Part shown: piece by piece, positions 37,962-49,987 of the stretch | How the letters are laid out: every line of letters starts with the position of its first letter | Numbering within the stretch: position 1 is the first letter of the stretch | Assembly: GCF_024172165.1 (NCBI RefSeq) | Contig: NZ_JAMZEB010000002.1 | Location: forward strand, 310,001 to 374,000 | DNA: 64,000 nt | Direction: 5' to 3' | Source: Nonomuraea thailandensis | GTDB lineage: Bacteria > Actinomycetota > Actinomycetes > Streptosporangiales > Streptosporangiaceae | Program-made: the position numbers and the translations under genes | The notes under the pieces: model-generated | Database searches by the model: none | What the model was told of the DNA's origin: nothing | The model's input: only the letters and a program-made list of their open reading frames with translations

Positions 37962-40070
37962 CTAGCTCTCGTCGGGGGCGTCCGGGTCGTCCAGCGCGAG
38001 CGCGGACGCCTCATCGAGATCCAGCCGGGCGCCCTCCTCGAAGGCGTTCTTGTAGGCCAGCTCCCCCAGCCGCTGCCGGCAGTCACGCATGCACGAGTTG
38101 TGCTCGTCGGTCATCCAGGGCGCGCCGAGCTGCGGCAGCCCGGCTGTCTTCCAGTTCTGGTGGAGCGCGCCGAGGAGCTGGGCGGCCATCGAGAGCCGGT
38201 CGGACAGGACGAAGATCCGCGCCGCCGTCTCCAGCGCCATCAGCGTGCCGAGCGTGTCGTGGAAGTGCCGCTTGATCCGCAGCGCCTCCCTGGCGTTCTG
38301 CAACGCGTCCTCGACCCTGCCGGTCGCGATGCGCGTGCTCGCCAGCGCCCACTGCGCGTGGGAGCTGACCCACAGCTCGCCGCGCTCCTTGCACACCTGA
38401 AGGCAGTCCTGCAGCAGCGACTCGGCCTCGTACAGCTCGCCCTGCGTGGTCAGCACGATCGACAGCTCGACGATGGCGGGCAGCAGGCCGGGGTTGAGCT
38501 CCCTGTTCTCGGTGTTGAACTCGATCGCCACGCCGAGGAGCGCGCTGGCCTTCTGCAGGTCGCCCTGGAGCAGCGCCGCCGTGCCCTGCATCTTCGAGGC
38601 CAGGATGACCGCTCGCGAGTCGCCGACCCGGACGGCCTCGGTGCTGCACGTCTCGGCCGCCGCCAGCGCTCCCGCGCTGTCGCCCTGCGCGCTCTTGACG
38701 TACGACAGCACCCACAGCGCCTTGCAGCGCTCCTTGCTCACCGCGGGGTTGGCCTCCAGCGCCCGCTCCAGGTACAGGCGCCCCTCGCGGGCGAACCCGC
38801 AGCACACCCACATGAACCACAACGACGACAGCAGGGTCAGCGCCAGCGCCGACTTGCCGGGCGACTTGAGCGCGTGCTCCAGCGCGACGCGCACGTTGTC
38901 GTGCTCCTGCCGCATGCGGACGAACCAGTAGATCTGCCGCGGCCCCGACCAGGCGTCCTCGCTGCGCTGGGCCAGGCTCAGGTAGTACTCCAGGTGCCGC
39001 TGGGCCATCTGCTCCTTCTGGCCGAGCTTGTCGAGCCACTCCTCGCCGTACTCGGCCAGGGTGTCGATCAGCTTGTACCGCACGCCCGCGTGGTTGCTCC
39101 TGATCAGCAGGATCGACTTCTCCACCAGCCCGGTGACCAGGTCCGTGATGTCCTCGGACGGCAGCCGCCCGTCGGAGCAGACGAACCGGGCCGCGTCGAG
39201 CTCGAAGTCGCCCGCGAACACCGACAGCCGCGCCCACAGCAGCCGCTCGGCCGGCTCGCACAGCTCGTGACTCCAGCCGATGGCCGCCCGCAGCGTCTGG
39301 TGGCGGGGCAGCGCCGTACGGCTCGCGCCGGCCAGCAGGCTGAACCGGTCGGCCAGCAGCCCCAGGATCTGCTCCACCGACAGCGCCCGCAGCCGCACCG
39401 CGGCCAGCTCGATCGCCAGGGGGATGCCGTCGAGCCTGCGGCACAGCTCCGCGACGGGCGCGATGTTGTCCTCGTCGAGCACGAAGTCGGGCACGCTGGC
39501 CCCGGCCCTGGCCGCGAAGAGCTGCACGGACTCGTTGGTGAACAGGCTCTCGGCCGGGTCGTCGCCCGGCACCTGCAGCGGCGGCACCGGCACCACGTGC
39601 TCGTACGGCAGGTGCAGCGACTGGCGGCTGGTGGCCAGCACCTTCAGGTTGGGCGCCGCCTCCAGCAGCTCGTGCACCAGCTCCGCGCAGCCCTGCACGA
39701 GATGCTCGCAGGTGTCGATGATGAGCAGCATGTCGCGCTCGCCCACCCACTCCGACAACGACTCCGACTCCGCCCGCGACGACTGGTCGGCGATGCCCAG
39801 CGCGGAGGCGATGGTGTGCTTGACCATGCCCGCGTCCTGCAGCCGCGCGAGGTCGGCGAACCAGACGCCGTCGGGGTAGTGGGAGCGCACCTGGTGCGCC
39901 AGGCGCAGCACGGTGCGTGACTTGCCCACCCCGCCGATGCCGGTGACGGTCACCAGCCGCGACTCGCTGAGGTGCCGTTTGAGGTTGGCGAGGAGACGAG
40001 TGCGGCCGACGAAGCTCGTGAGCTCCGCCGGCAGATTGCCTTCACGCCGCCAGCCTGTCGGGGTGGCCAT
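37962..40070 (-). CDS. AfsR/LuxR-like STAND ATPase without HTH
   Basis: ATPase of about 702 residues like the central part of large LuxR/AfsR regulators: LPAELTSFVGRTRLLANLKR, P-loop GIGGVGKSRTVLRLA, Walker B MLLIIDTCEH, sensor VLATSRQSL, GIPLAIELAA, the winged-helix RFSLLAGASRTALPRHQTLR, then TPR-like helices. Neither an N-terminal OmpR/BTAD nor a C-terminal LuxR HTH is present; the protein stops where the HTH normally follows. It may act through another protein or be a remnant. The ATG at 40070 has GTGAGG six bases upstream; the frame is open to 40151. It converges on the terpene synthase, 14 bases away. Confidence 0.85.
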   Translation of the reverse strand: MATPTGWRREGNLPAELTSFVGRTRLLANLKRHLSESRLVTVTGIGGVGKSRTVLRLAHQVRSHYPDGVWFADLARLQDAGMVKHTIASALGIADQSSRAESESLSEWVGERDMLLIIDTCEHLVQGCAELVHELLEAAPNLKVLATSRQSLHLPYEHVVPVPPLQVPGDDPAESLFTNESVQLFAARAGASVPDFVLDEDNIAPVAELCRRLDGIPLAIELAAVRLRALSVEQILGLLADRFSLLAGASRTALPRHQTLRAAIGWSHELCEPAERLLWARLSVFAGDFELDAARFVCSDGRLPSEDITDLVTGLVEKSILLIRSNHAGVRYKLIDTLAEYGEEWLDKLGQKEQMAQRHLEYYLSLAQRSEDAWSGPRQIYWFVRMRQEHDNVRVALEHALKSPGKSALALTLLSSLWFMWVCCGFAREGRLYLERALEANPAVSKERCKALWVLSYVKSAQGDSAGALAAAETCSTEAVRVGDSRAVILASKMQGTAALLQGDLQKASALLGVAIEFNTENRELNPGLLPAIVELSIVLTTQGELYEAESLLQDCLQVCKERGELWVSSHAQWALASTRIATGRVEDALQNAREALRIKRHFHDTLGTLMALETAARIFVLSDRLSMAAQLLGALHQNWKTAGLPQLGAPWMTDEHNSCMRDCRQRLGELAYKNAFEEGARLDLDEASALALDDPDAPDES

Positions 40071-40190
40071 GAGCAGCCTCACGGGGGTAGGCGACACCTG
40101 CCTTCGCATCGTACCGCCGTGGTAGCGGCCTGTCCTTGATCCCGCGGACACGCTCGGTGCCGGTTTGTACGCCTGGGTAGCATGTCTGTC

Positions 40191-40307
40191 GTGAAGGATT
40201 TTCTACCTGAGCAGACCGCCGACGACACCGATCTCGGCTGGGGCGAGTGGCGCGAGGCCGACGGCGACGCCTTCTTCCTGGAGAACCGCCCGCCCCACTG
40301 GGACTAG
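40191..40307 (+). CDS. 38-residue acidic protein, leaderless
   Basis: A tiny gene reading MKDFLPEQTADDTDLGWGEW and ending NRPPHWD. Eleven of 38 residues are acidic, and Trp, Pro and His are frequent near the end. I believe similar short proteins with DFLPEQT...DDTD...GWGE and a PPHW end exist in other actinobacteria, next to acetyltransferase genes, but cannot check this. The GTG is preceded by TAGCAT with seven bases between and no ribosome site, as for the next gene; an in-frame ATG at 40182 overlaps that box. It ends ten bases before the acetyltransferase gene. Confidence 0.7.
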   Translation: MKDFLPEQTADDTDLGWGEWREADGDAFFLENRPPHWD

Positions 40308-40317
40308 CATCCCTACC

Positions 40318-40764
40318 GTGTACGCGCTGCGCCCCGCCGCCCCCGCCGACTACGACGCCATCGCCGCCGTGCTCGACGACTGGTGGGGCCGCCCGATCCA
40401 GGGCGCCCTGCCCAGGCTCTTCCTCGATCACTTCCACCGCACCAGCCTGGTCGCCGAGGGCCCCTCCGGCGAGCTGGCCGGCTTCCTGATCGGGTTCCTG
40501 TCGCCCTCGCTGCCGGACGAGGCGTACATCCACTTCGTCGGCGTCGCGCCCGGCGCGCGCGAGGGCGGGCTGGCCCGCACCCTGTACGAGCGCTTCTTCG
40601 ACCTGGCCCGCGCCGACGGGCGGCGCGTCGTCAAGGCCGTCACCGCGCCGGTCAACGGCGTCTCCATCGCCTTCCACCGCCGCATGGGCTTCGCGGCGAG
40701 CGAGCCGGTCCCGGGCTATCACGGGCCCGGCACCAGCCTGGTCACCTTCAGCCGACCCCTCTAG
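40318..40764 (+). CDS. GNAT-family N-acetyltransferase
   Basis: Acetyl-CoA-dependent acetyltransferase of 148 residues. Seen: the N-terminal [20 protein letters not shown], motif B-like strand [20 protein letters not shown], motif A with the CoA loop [20 protein letters not shown], and the late motif [20 protein letters not shown]. The substrate is unknown. The GTG at 40318 lies seven bases after TAGCAT (the TAG being the stop of the 38-residue gene), the same arrangement as for that gene, so it may also be leaderless. Confidence 0.88.
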   Translation: MYALRPAAPADYDAIAAVLDDWWGRPIQGALPRLFLDHFHRTSLVAEGPSGELAGFLIGFLSPSLPDEAYIHFVGVAPGAREGGLARTLYERFFDLARADGRRVVKAVTAPVNGVSIAFHRRMGFAASEPVPGYHGPGTSLVTFSRPL

Positions 40765-40774
40765 GGCCTGAGCC

Positions 40775-40793
40775 GGGCCGGCGACTCCGGCCC
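40775..40793. terminator. Hairpin after the acetyltransferase gene
   Basis: GGGCCGG, loop CGACT, CCGGCCC, starting 11 bases after the stop. Confidence 0.65.
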
Positions 40794-41020
40794 CACGCAG
40801 CCCGCCACCTCCTGCTCCACCGCGCCCAGCCCACGCCCGTGCCCCGGCCCGATCCGACCCATGCCCATGCCCGTGCCCCGTGCCCCGTCCCCGGCCCCGG
40901 TCCGGCCCAGACCCCAGCCCATGCCGGTGCTCCGGCCCCGGCCATGCGCGTGCCCCTACCCGTGCCGGTGCCCAGGCCCGGCTTGCCCGCCGCGAGGCCG
41001 CGGCTCTGCGCCAGCAGCCC
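40794..41020. other. C-rich non-coding tract
   Basis: No gene is supported here. The plus strand is very rich in C and built of degenerate GCCC/CCGTGCCC/CCCATGCC steps, which merge into the regular 10-bp array that follows. Open frames exist on both strands only because stops are rare in such sequence; their products are simple Pro/Ala/Arg/Gly strings. Confidence 0.7.
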
Positions 41021-41140
41021 GCGCGTCCCCATGCGTCCCCGCGCGTCCCCATGCGCCCCCGCGCGTCCCCGCGCGTCCCCGCGCGTCCCCATGCGTCCCC
41101 GCGCGTCCCCATGCGTCCCCGGGCGTCCCCATGCGCCCTC
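41021..41140. repeat. 10-bp minisatellite, twelve units, G-runs on minus strand
   Basis: Twelve 10-bp units in register, mostly GCGCGTCCCC or ATGCGTCCCC, with a few changes (GGGCGTCCCC, ATGCGCCCCC and a last ATGCGCCCTC). On the minus strand this gives GGGG every 10 bases with six-base loops, a pattern able to form G-quadruplexes. It lies about 100-220 bp upstream of the glp dyad. Confidence 0.88.
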
Positions 41141-41239
41141 CTTGCGCCCCCGTTCGTCTCCGCACGTCTCCGCCCGGCTACGCCTGCCACTGGCACGCCC
41201 GCGCCCCTCATCGCTTTCTGTAATGCGTGAATCACGGAG

Positions 41240-41272
41240 TGTGTTCATTCCTTGGATCAGGGAATGCACACA
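41240..41272. promoter_or_regulatory. Long dyad upstream of glpF
   Basis: TGTGTTCATTCC and GGAATGCACACA form 12-bp arms with one mismatch around a nine-base centre. It lies 23 bp before the glpF start, in the region where a repressor would block transcription. In Streptomyces the glycerol operon is controlled by GylR, an IclR-family protein; no such gene is next to this one. Confidence 0.6.
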
Positions 41273-41295
41273 ACGCCGCGTTAAGGAGGTGACCG

Positions 41296-42102
41296 GTGGC
41301 CGGACGTCCCGCCCGCAGAAGACTGACGGGAGAGCTCGTCGCCGAGTTCGCGGGAACGATGGTGCTCATCCTGTTCGGCGCCGGCGTCGTCGCCCAGGTC
41401 GTCGCCGCCCAGCTCGGCGACCACGACAGCATCGCCTGGGCGTGGGGGATCGGCGTGATGCTCGGCGTCTACGTCGCCGGCCGCACCACGGGCGCGCACC
41501 TCAACCCCGCCGTCACGGTGGGCTTCGCCCTCTTCAGGGGCTTCCCCTGGCACAAGGTCCTGCCGTACGCCGTCGCGCAGACCGCCGGAGCGTTCCTCGC
41601 CGCGCTCCTCGTGCGCTGGAACTACTCCGAGGTGCTGGCCATGGCCGACCCCGGCCACACGATCAAGACGCAGATCGTCTTCTCCACCCTGCCCGGCAAC
41701 GGCACCCTGCCGGTGGACCTGTGGGGCGCCCTGCGCGACCAGGTCATCGGCACCGCGATCCTGCTCTTCGTGATCTTCGCCTTGTCCGACACGGCCAACA
41801 TGGCCCCGAGCGCGAACCTGGGGCCGTTCGTCATCGGCCTGCTCGTCGTCGGCATCGGCATGTCCTTCGGCACCGACGCGGGCTACGCCATCAACCCGGC
41901 GCGCGACTTCGGGCCCCGCCTGGCCAGCTTCCTCACCGGCTACGGCGGCGCGTGGCGGGATCAGTACGGAGACCTCTACTTCTGGGTCCCGATCGTCGGC
42001 CCGCTGGTCGGCGGCGTCCTCGGCGCCGGGCTCTACCAGGCGTGCATCGCCCGTTTCCTCCCGCAGGGAGAGGACCGCGACACCGTGAAGCCGTCCGACT
42101 GA
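41296..42102 (+). CDS. glpF: Glycerol facilitator, aquaglyceroporin
   Basis: MIP-family channel of 268 residues with six membrane helices and two half-helices that lets glycerol into the cell. The two signature loops are [11 protein letters not shown] and [13 protein letters not shown]; the Asp after the second NPAR is the mark of glycerol channels rather than water channels. The GTG has an ideal ribosome site, AAGGAGGTGA. It is the first gene of an operon with glpK, 26 bases apart. It carries a basic N-terminus (GRPARRR). Control is probably through the dyad at 41240-41272. Confidence 0.95.
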   Translation: MAGRPARRRLTGELVAEFAGTMVLILFGAGVVAQVVAAQLGDHDSIAWAWGIGVMLGVYVAGRTTGAHLNPAVTVGFALFRGFPWHKVLPYAVAQTAGAFLAALLVRWNYSEVLAMADPGHTIKTQIVFSTLPGNGTLPVDLWGALRDQVIGTAILLFVIFALSDTANMAPSANLGPFVIGLLVVGIGMSFGTDAGYAINPARDFGPRLASFLTGYGGAWRDQYGDLYFWVPIVGPLVGGVLGAGLYQACIARFLPQGEDRDTVKPSD

Positions 42103-42128
42103 GGACCTCGAGGAGAGAGCAGAGCACC

Positions 42129-43643
42129 ATGCCGGACTTCGTCGGCGCCGTCGACCAGGGCACCACCAGCACGCGCTTCATGATCTTCGACCACGAGGGC
42201 GCCGAGGTCGCCAAGTTCCAGCTCGAACACGAGCAGATCCTGCCCAGGGCCGGCTGGGTCGAGCACAACCCGATCGAGATCTGGACCAGGACCGCCGCCG
42301 TCATCCAGACCACGCTGCAACGCACCGGCCTGCACGACACCGACCTGGCCGCTCTCGGCGTCACCAACCAGCGCGAGACCACGGTCGTGTGGAACCCGCG
42401 CACCGGCCGCCCGTACTACAACGCCATCGTGTGGCAGGACACCCGCACCGACCGCATCGCCGCCGCCCTCGACCAGGACGAGCGCGGCCAGGTCATCCGC
42501 GACAGGACCGGCCTGCGGCCCGAGGCCTACTTCTCCGGCGGCAAGATCCAGTGGATCCTCGAGAACGTGTCCGGCGTCCGCGAGGCCGTCGACCGCGGCG
42601 AGGCCGTCTTCGGCAACACCGACACCTGGACCCTGTGGAACCTCACCGGCGGCGTCAACGGCGGCGTGCACATCACCGACGTCACCAACGCCAGCCGCAC
42701 CATGCTGATGGACCTCGACACCCTCGACTGGGACGACGAGCTGCTGTCGTACTTCGGCATCCCCCGCGCCATGCTCCCGGAGATCCGCCCGTCCGCCGAC
42801 CCCTCCGGCTACGGCACCACCGCCCGGTTCGGCCCCCTCGGCGGCGAGGTGCCGATCACCGCCATCCTCGGCGACCAGCAGGCCGCCACCGTCGGCCAGG
42901 TCTGCTTCTCGCCCGGCGAGGCCAAGAACACCTACGGCACCGGCAACTTCCTGCTGCTCAACACCGGCACCGACCGCGTACGCTCCCAGAGCGGCCTGCT
43001 CACCACCGTGGCCTACAAGTTCGGCGACCAGCCCGCCGTGTACGCGCTGGAAGGCTCCATCGCGGTCACCGGCTCGGCCGTGCAGTGGCTGCGCGACCAG
43101 CTCCACATCATCACCTCCGCGGGCCAGAGCGAGACGCTGGCCCGCCAGGTGGCCGACTCCGGGGGCGTGTACTTCGTGCCCGCCTTCTCCGGCCTGTTCG
43201 CGCCGTACTGGCGTGCCGACGCCCGCGGCGCCATCGTCGGCCTGTCCCGCTACAACACCGACGCCCACCTCGCCCGCGCCACGCTGGAGGCCATCTGCTA
43301 CCAGAGCCGCGACGTCGTCGAGGCCATGCAGCGGGACTCGGGGGTCGTGCTCGACGTGCTCAAGGTGGACGGCGGCGTCACCGCCAACGACCTGTGCATG
43401 CAGCTCCAGTCCGACATCCTGGGCGTGCCGGTCAGCCGCCCCGTCGTCGCCGAGACCACGGCGCTAGGCGCCGCGTACGCCGCCGGGCTGGCGGTCGGCT
43501 ATTGGAAGGACACCGCCGAGCTGCGCGCGCACTGGGCGGAGTCGCGCCGCTGGAACCCGGCGTGGAACGAGGAGCGGCGCGAGAAGGCGTACGCGGGCTG
43601 GAAGAAGGCCGTCACCAAGGCCTTCGACTGGACCACCGACTGA
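42129..43643 (+). CDS. glpK: Glycerol kinase
   Basis: Makes glycerol 3-phosphate from glycerol and ATP, trapping glycerol brought in by the upstream channel. The 504 residues are the normal length. Seen: the phosphate loop [15 protein letters not shown], substrate residues in [12 protein letters not shown] and IVWQDTRTD, the phosphate-2 loop [12 protein letters not shown], catalytic Asp in [19 protein letters not shown], and the adenosine loop [16 protein letters not shown]. The ATG has AGGAG about 13 bases upstream. The pair is closed by a hairpin. Confidence 0.96.
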   Translation: MPDFVGAVDQGTTSTRFMIFDHEGAEVAKFQLEHEQILPRAGWVEHNPIEIWTRTAAVIQTTLQRTGLHDTDLAALGVTNQRETTVVWNPRTGRPYYNAIVWQDTRTDRIAAALDQDERGQVIRDRTGLRPEAYFSGGKIQWILENVSGVREAVDRGEAVFGNTDTWTLWNLTGGVNGGVHITDVTNASRTMLMDLDTLDWDDELLSYFGIPRAMLPEIRPSADPSGYGTTARFGPLGGEVPITAILGDQQAATVGQVCFSPGEAKNTYGTGNFLLLNTGTDRVRSQSGLLTTVAYKFGDQPAVYALEGSIAVTGSAVQWLRDQLHIITSAGQSETLARQVADSGGVYFVPAFSGLFAPYWRADARGAIVGLSRYNTDAHLARATLEAICYQSRDVVEAMQRDSGVVLDVLKVDGGVTANDLCMQLQSDILGVPVSRPVVAETTALGAAYAAGLAVGYWKDTAELRAHWAESRRWNPAWNEERREKAYAGWKKAVTKAFDWTTD

Positions 43644-43655
43644 CCTCCCGAGGCA

Positions 43656-43676
43656 GCCGGCCACCTCGTGGCCGGC
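43656..43676. terminator. Bidirectional hairpin after glpK
   Basis: GCCGGCCAC, loop CTC, GTGGCCGGC. It separates glpK from the convergent ABC-2 permease gene. Confidence 0.8.
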
Positions 43677-43697
43677 CGCCTCCCGAGGCGGTGGTTG

Positions 43698-44542
43698 CTA
43701 GCTGACCACGTCCTTGCGGCGGAAGCGCCGGAACGCCACCGCGATCAGGATCGCCGCGTACGTGATCGACACGGAGGCGCCCTTCGCCATCCCGCTCCAG
43801 TCCAGCTCGGGCACCAGGGCGTCGGTCCAGGCGGTGTTCCAGAACGTGGGCAGGAACTCGCGCAGCACCCCCAGCGCCTCGACCGCCTGAAGGATGGTGG
43901 AGACGATCCACAGCCCGACCGCCCCGCCCACCGCGCCGAGCGGGGAGTCGGTCATGGTCGAGATGAGGAACGCCAGGGCCGCCACCACGAGCTGGCTGAC
44001 CAGCGCGTACCCGATCACGATGCCGAAGCGCGGCAGCACGTCGAGCGCCGGGATGGTCTCGCCCGTGCCGGGCACCGTGATGTCGTCCCAGCCGAACGCC
44101 AGCGTGCCCGCGAGCAGCCCCATCAGCGGCAGGCAGATCACCGCCGCCGCCGAGTAGCCGAGCGCCACGACCAGCTTCTGCCGCAGCAGCCGGTCGCGCG
44201 GGATCGGCGCCGCCAGCAGGTACCGCAGCGACGACCAGTTGGCCTCGCTCGCCACGGTGTCGCCGCAGAACAGCGCGACCGCCACCACGAGCAGGAAGCT
44301 CGCCGACACCGACAGGACGAACGCGGCGAAGTTGAGGCCGCTCTGCGTCGCCAGATCCGACATGCGCAGCGCCGACTGGCCCTGCGAGCTCGACTGCGGC
44401 CCGATCTGGAACGCGATCACCAGGATCCACGGCAGCGCCAGCAGCAGCGCGAACATGCCCAGCGTGCGCCGCCGCTTGAACTGCCTGACGATCTCCACCC
44501 GCAACGGCAGCGTGCGGTTCGGCGCGTAGCCGCTCGCGGCGG

Positions 44543-44546
<4 letters not shown>
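43698..44546 (-). CDS. ABC-2 type permease
   Basis: Membrane half of an ABC exporter, 282 residues, about six helices. Seen: the cytoplasmic start RVEIVRQFKRRRTLGMFALL, a large loop after the first helix (SSSQGQSALRMSDLATQSGL), the typical RYLLAAPIPRDRLLRQKLVV, then helices to the end RRFRRKDVVS. Its ATG overlaps the stop of the hydrolase-ATPase gene (ATGA, 44543-44546), so it is surely its partner. The cargo is unknown. Confidence 0.9.
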
Positions 44547-47470
<2,924 letters not shown>

Positions 47471-47575
47471 GCGGCGAGCCTACTTTCCGCACCTGAGAGA
47501 TCGCTGAGACGCACTCCCGGCGGGACCTGCCGAAAGGCGGGACGGGTGGATCACGGAGTCTGCCAGGGCCGCTCA

Positions 47576-48013
47576 TCACGAGGCCTGCTGATCCGGGGTG
47601 GCGGCCTCGGAGTGCGCCCGGGCCACGGCGAGGCTGTCCTCGTAGATGTGGTAGCGGGCGATCCGGCCGTCGGCGACGGTGAGCCGCAGGGCGAACGCGG
47701 AGGTGTAGGGCCGGCCCGTGGCCGCGACGGTCTGCGTGAACTGGCCGAACACGACCGCGTCGTCGCCGTCGACCAGGATCCGCGTGACGACGGTGTCGTT
47801 GAGCTCGGGCACGTGGTACTTCCGCAGCGCGCGGAAGAGATCCGCCGCGTCACTGCGGCTGGAACGGGGACGGATCCACGGCACCGCCGGATGCCCCTCG
47901 GCCGGCCAGTTGTAGAGCCAGTCGCACTCCTCGGCGAACAGCTCGGCGGCCCGGTCGGCGTCGCCCTCACCGATCCGGCGAAGCAGCTCCTGCACCGTGT
48001 CCAGAGTCGTCAT
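47576..48013 (-). CDS. SnoaL/NTF2-like protein
   Basis: A 145-residue cone-shaped NTF2-fold protein: helical start TLDTVQELLRRIGEGDADRA then AELFAEECDWLYNWPAEGH, and the beta-sheet strands VVTRILVDGDDAVVFGQFTQ and SAFALRLTVADGRIARYHIY ending in EDS. Members are enzymes (ketosteroid isomerase, polyketide cyclase) or ligand carriers, and the sequence alone does not decide. The ATG has GGGGGA six bases before it. It stands between the hydrolase-ABC gene and the thioesterase gene, with about 110-bp gaps on each side. Confidence 0.85.
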   Translation of the reverse strand: MTTLDTVQELLRRIGEGDADRAAELFAEECDWLYNWPAEGHPAVPWIRPRSSRSDAADLFRALRKYHVPELNDTVVTRILVDGDDAVVFGQFTQTVAATGRPYTSAFALRLTVADGRIARYHIYEDSLAVARAHSEAATPDQQAS

Positions 48014-48122
48014 GATTCGTCCCCCAAATCCGTTATGGCGGTGTCTGCACTCGTCAGTCTCCTCGAATCGGTGCGGTCTGGCGATTACCTGAGAGATAAG
48101 GGGGACGGCTATCGGGGCGCGG

Positions 48123-48545
48123 TCAACCCATGATCGCGTAGACCGTCGTGGCGTGGGCGGCCGTCTCCGCGCTGCCCTCGGCCGTGAGGGTGATCTCGGT
48201 GAAGGCCAGCGTACGCCCCAGCTTCGTGATGCGCACGTCGAGCAGGACGTCCTTGCCCACCACCGGCCGCTGGAACGTCGTGGCCTGCTGCACCGTGGTC
48301 ATCGGCACGAACCCGCCCCGCGCCGAGGAGACGGCCAGCACCGTGGCCGTGTCGGCCGCCGCCATCATGGCCTGCCCGCACAGCCCGCCGCCCTCCCTGG
48401 CCAGCTCGTCGGACCAGGGCAGCCGCACGATCGCGTGACGGTCGCCCACCTCCTCCACCCGGAGGCCGAGCTGCTGGATCCAGGGGGCGAAGTATTCCTG
48501 GAGAATCGCCTCTGCGTCTTCTGGAGTCACGGGCTCATCATGCAC
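48123..48545 (-). CDS. PaaI-type hotdog thioesterase
   Basis: A 140-residue hotdog-fold protein. Seen: the acyl-CoA thioesterase core WSDELAREGGGLCGQAMMAA with the HGG-like turn changed to EGGGLCG, then TATVLAVSSARGGFVPMTTV and the strand pattern FQRPVVGKDVLLDVRITKLG. It probably hydrolyses short or aromatic acyl-CoA. The start is uncertain: GTG 48545 or GTG 48530, with the frame open to 48590. It is divergent from the P450 gene, about 107 bp apart. Confidence 0.82.
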   Translation of the reverse strand: MHDEPVTPEDAEAILQEYFAPWIQQLGLRVEEVGDRHAIVRLPWSDELAREGGGLCGQAMMAAADTATVLAVSSARGGFVPMTTVQQATTFQRPVVGKDVLLDVRITKLGRTLAFTEITLTAEGSAETAAHATTVYAIMG

Positions 48546-48651
48546 GCTGGACGGGGTGTGCGAGAGGCCGAGCCCGGAGCCTGTGGACAAGTCGCCGCGG
48601 TCCGGGGCCGGCTGTGGATGACCGTCCGGACCATGGGAGGCGAAAGACGGA

Positions 48652-49944
48652 ATGTCGGCGACGCATGACGGTCACGCAGCAGGCCGGTCTCCGGTCGAGA
48701 TCTTCACTCCGTCCACCTACGACACGGCCGTCCCGTACGACCTGTTCGCCCGCCTCAGGGAGGAATCTCCCGTCCGCTGGATCCCCGAGCCGCCCATCGG
48801 CCCCTGGCGCGAGGGTTCCGGCTTCTGGGCGGTGTTCAGGCACGCCGACGTCAAGCACGTGCTCCGCACCCCACAAGACTTCTCCTCCCGCCTCGGCGCC
48901 ACCCAGATCCGCGACCCCGACACCTCCGCCGACCTGCGCTTCGTCCAGGCCCAGATGCTGAACATGGACCCGCCGGACCACTCCAGGCTGCGCCGGATCG
49001 TGGCGGCCGCGTTCACCCCGCGCGCCGTACGGGCGCTGGAGCGCACGATCGCCGAGCGGGCGGCGGCGCTGTTCGAGGAGGGCGAGTGCGACTTCGTGGA
49101 GGTGGCCGCAGACCTGCCCGTGTGGACGCTGGCCCACGTCATGGGCGTTCCCGCGCAGGACAGGCGGCTGTTGTACGACTGGGCGTCACGCGTGATCGGC
49201 TACCAGGACGACGACTACGCGGGCCTGTCCACGGCGGACGTCGCATCCCTCACCCCCGTCGGGCGCCTGGCGCTCGCGGCCCGGCCCGAGCTCGGGCCGG
49301 GCGTCAACCCGCGTTCGAGGGCCGCGCTGGGCGACATGTTCGCCTACGCCCACGCCCTGGCGCGGACGCCCGTGGACGGCGAGTCCATCATGGCCGCGAT
49401 GCGCGAGGGCGGCCTGACGGAGGAGGAGTTCGAGAACATGTTCTTCCTCTTCGCCGTCGCCGGCAACGAGACCCTGCGCAACGGCATCCCCGGCGGCCTG
49501 CTCACCCTGCTCCAGCACCCCGCCGAGCTGGCCCGCCTGCGCGCCGACCCGTCCCTGCTGGACTGCGCGATCGAGGAGATGCTGCGCTTCTGGCCTCCGG
49601 TCATGCACTTCAGGCGGACGGCGGCGCGCGAGGTCACCCTCGCCGGCCAGGCCGTCCGCGCAGGTGACAAGGTCGTGGTCTACCACGCCTCCGCCAACCG
49701 AGACCCGTCCGTCTTCCCCGCCCCCGACCGCTTCGACCTCGCCCGCACCCCGAACGACCACGTCAGCTTCGGTTTCGGCCCGCACTTCTGCCTCGGCGCG
49801 CACCTGGCCCGCGCCCAGTTCCGCTCCGTCTTCCGCGAGCTGCTGACCTGGGACGTCGAGCTCGCCGGCAGCCCGCGCCGCCTCACCTCCAACTTCCAGA
49901 ACGGGCTCAAGCACCTGCCGGTACGCCTGCGCCGCCGGCCGTGA
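48652..49944 (+). CDS. Cytochrome P450, CYP124/125/142-like
   Basis: Soluble haem monooxygenase of 430 residues. The I-helix motif is AVAGNETLRN: the Asn in AGNET is typical of the CYP124/125/142 group that oxidises the ends of steroid or branched lipid side chains. EEMLRFWPPV contains the K-helix ExxR, and the haem loop is FGFGPHFCLGAHLAR with the Cys ligand. NMDPPDHSRLRRIVAAAFTP is the usual B/C region. The ATG follows GGAGG at 11 bases. No ferredoxin gene is adjacent. Its substrate may be a lipid, in keeping with the acyl-CoA genes at 56.6-60.3 kb, but the two sets are 6.6 kb apart. Confidence 0.92.
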   Translation: MSATHDGHAAGRSPVEIFTPSTYDTAVPYDLFARLREESPVRWIPEPPIGPWREGSGFWAVFRHADVKHVLRTPQDFSSRLGATQIRDPDTSADLRFVQAQMLNMDPPDHSRLRRIVAAAFTPRAVRALERTIAERAAALFEEGECDFVEVAADLPVWTLAHVMGVPAQDRRLLYDWASRVIGYQDDDYAGLSTADVASLTPVGRLALAARPELGPGVNPRSRAALGDMFAYAHALARTPVDGESIMAAMREGGLTEEEFENMFFLFAVAGNETLRNGIPGGLLTLLQHPAELARLRADPSLLDCAIEEMLRFWPPVMHFRRTAAREVTLAGQAVRAGDKVVVYHASANRDPSVFPAPDRFDLARTPNDHVSFGFGPHFCLGAHLARAQFRSVFRELLTWDVELAGSPRRLTSNFQNGLKHLPVRLRRRP

Positions 49945-49987
49945 AACGCGTGGAAACAGGCGGCGCCTCCTGCCTAGGATCACCCGC

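Noticed and set aside
40794..41295. Overlapping Pro/Ala/Arg-rich open frames in the C-rich tract
   Set aside because: They are produced by simple repeats without stops, differ in all frames and have no ribosome sites.
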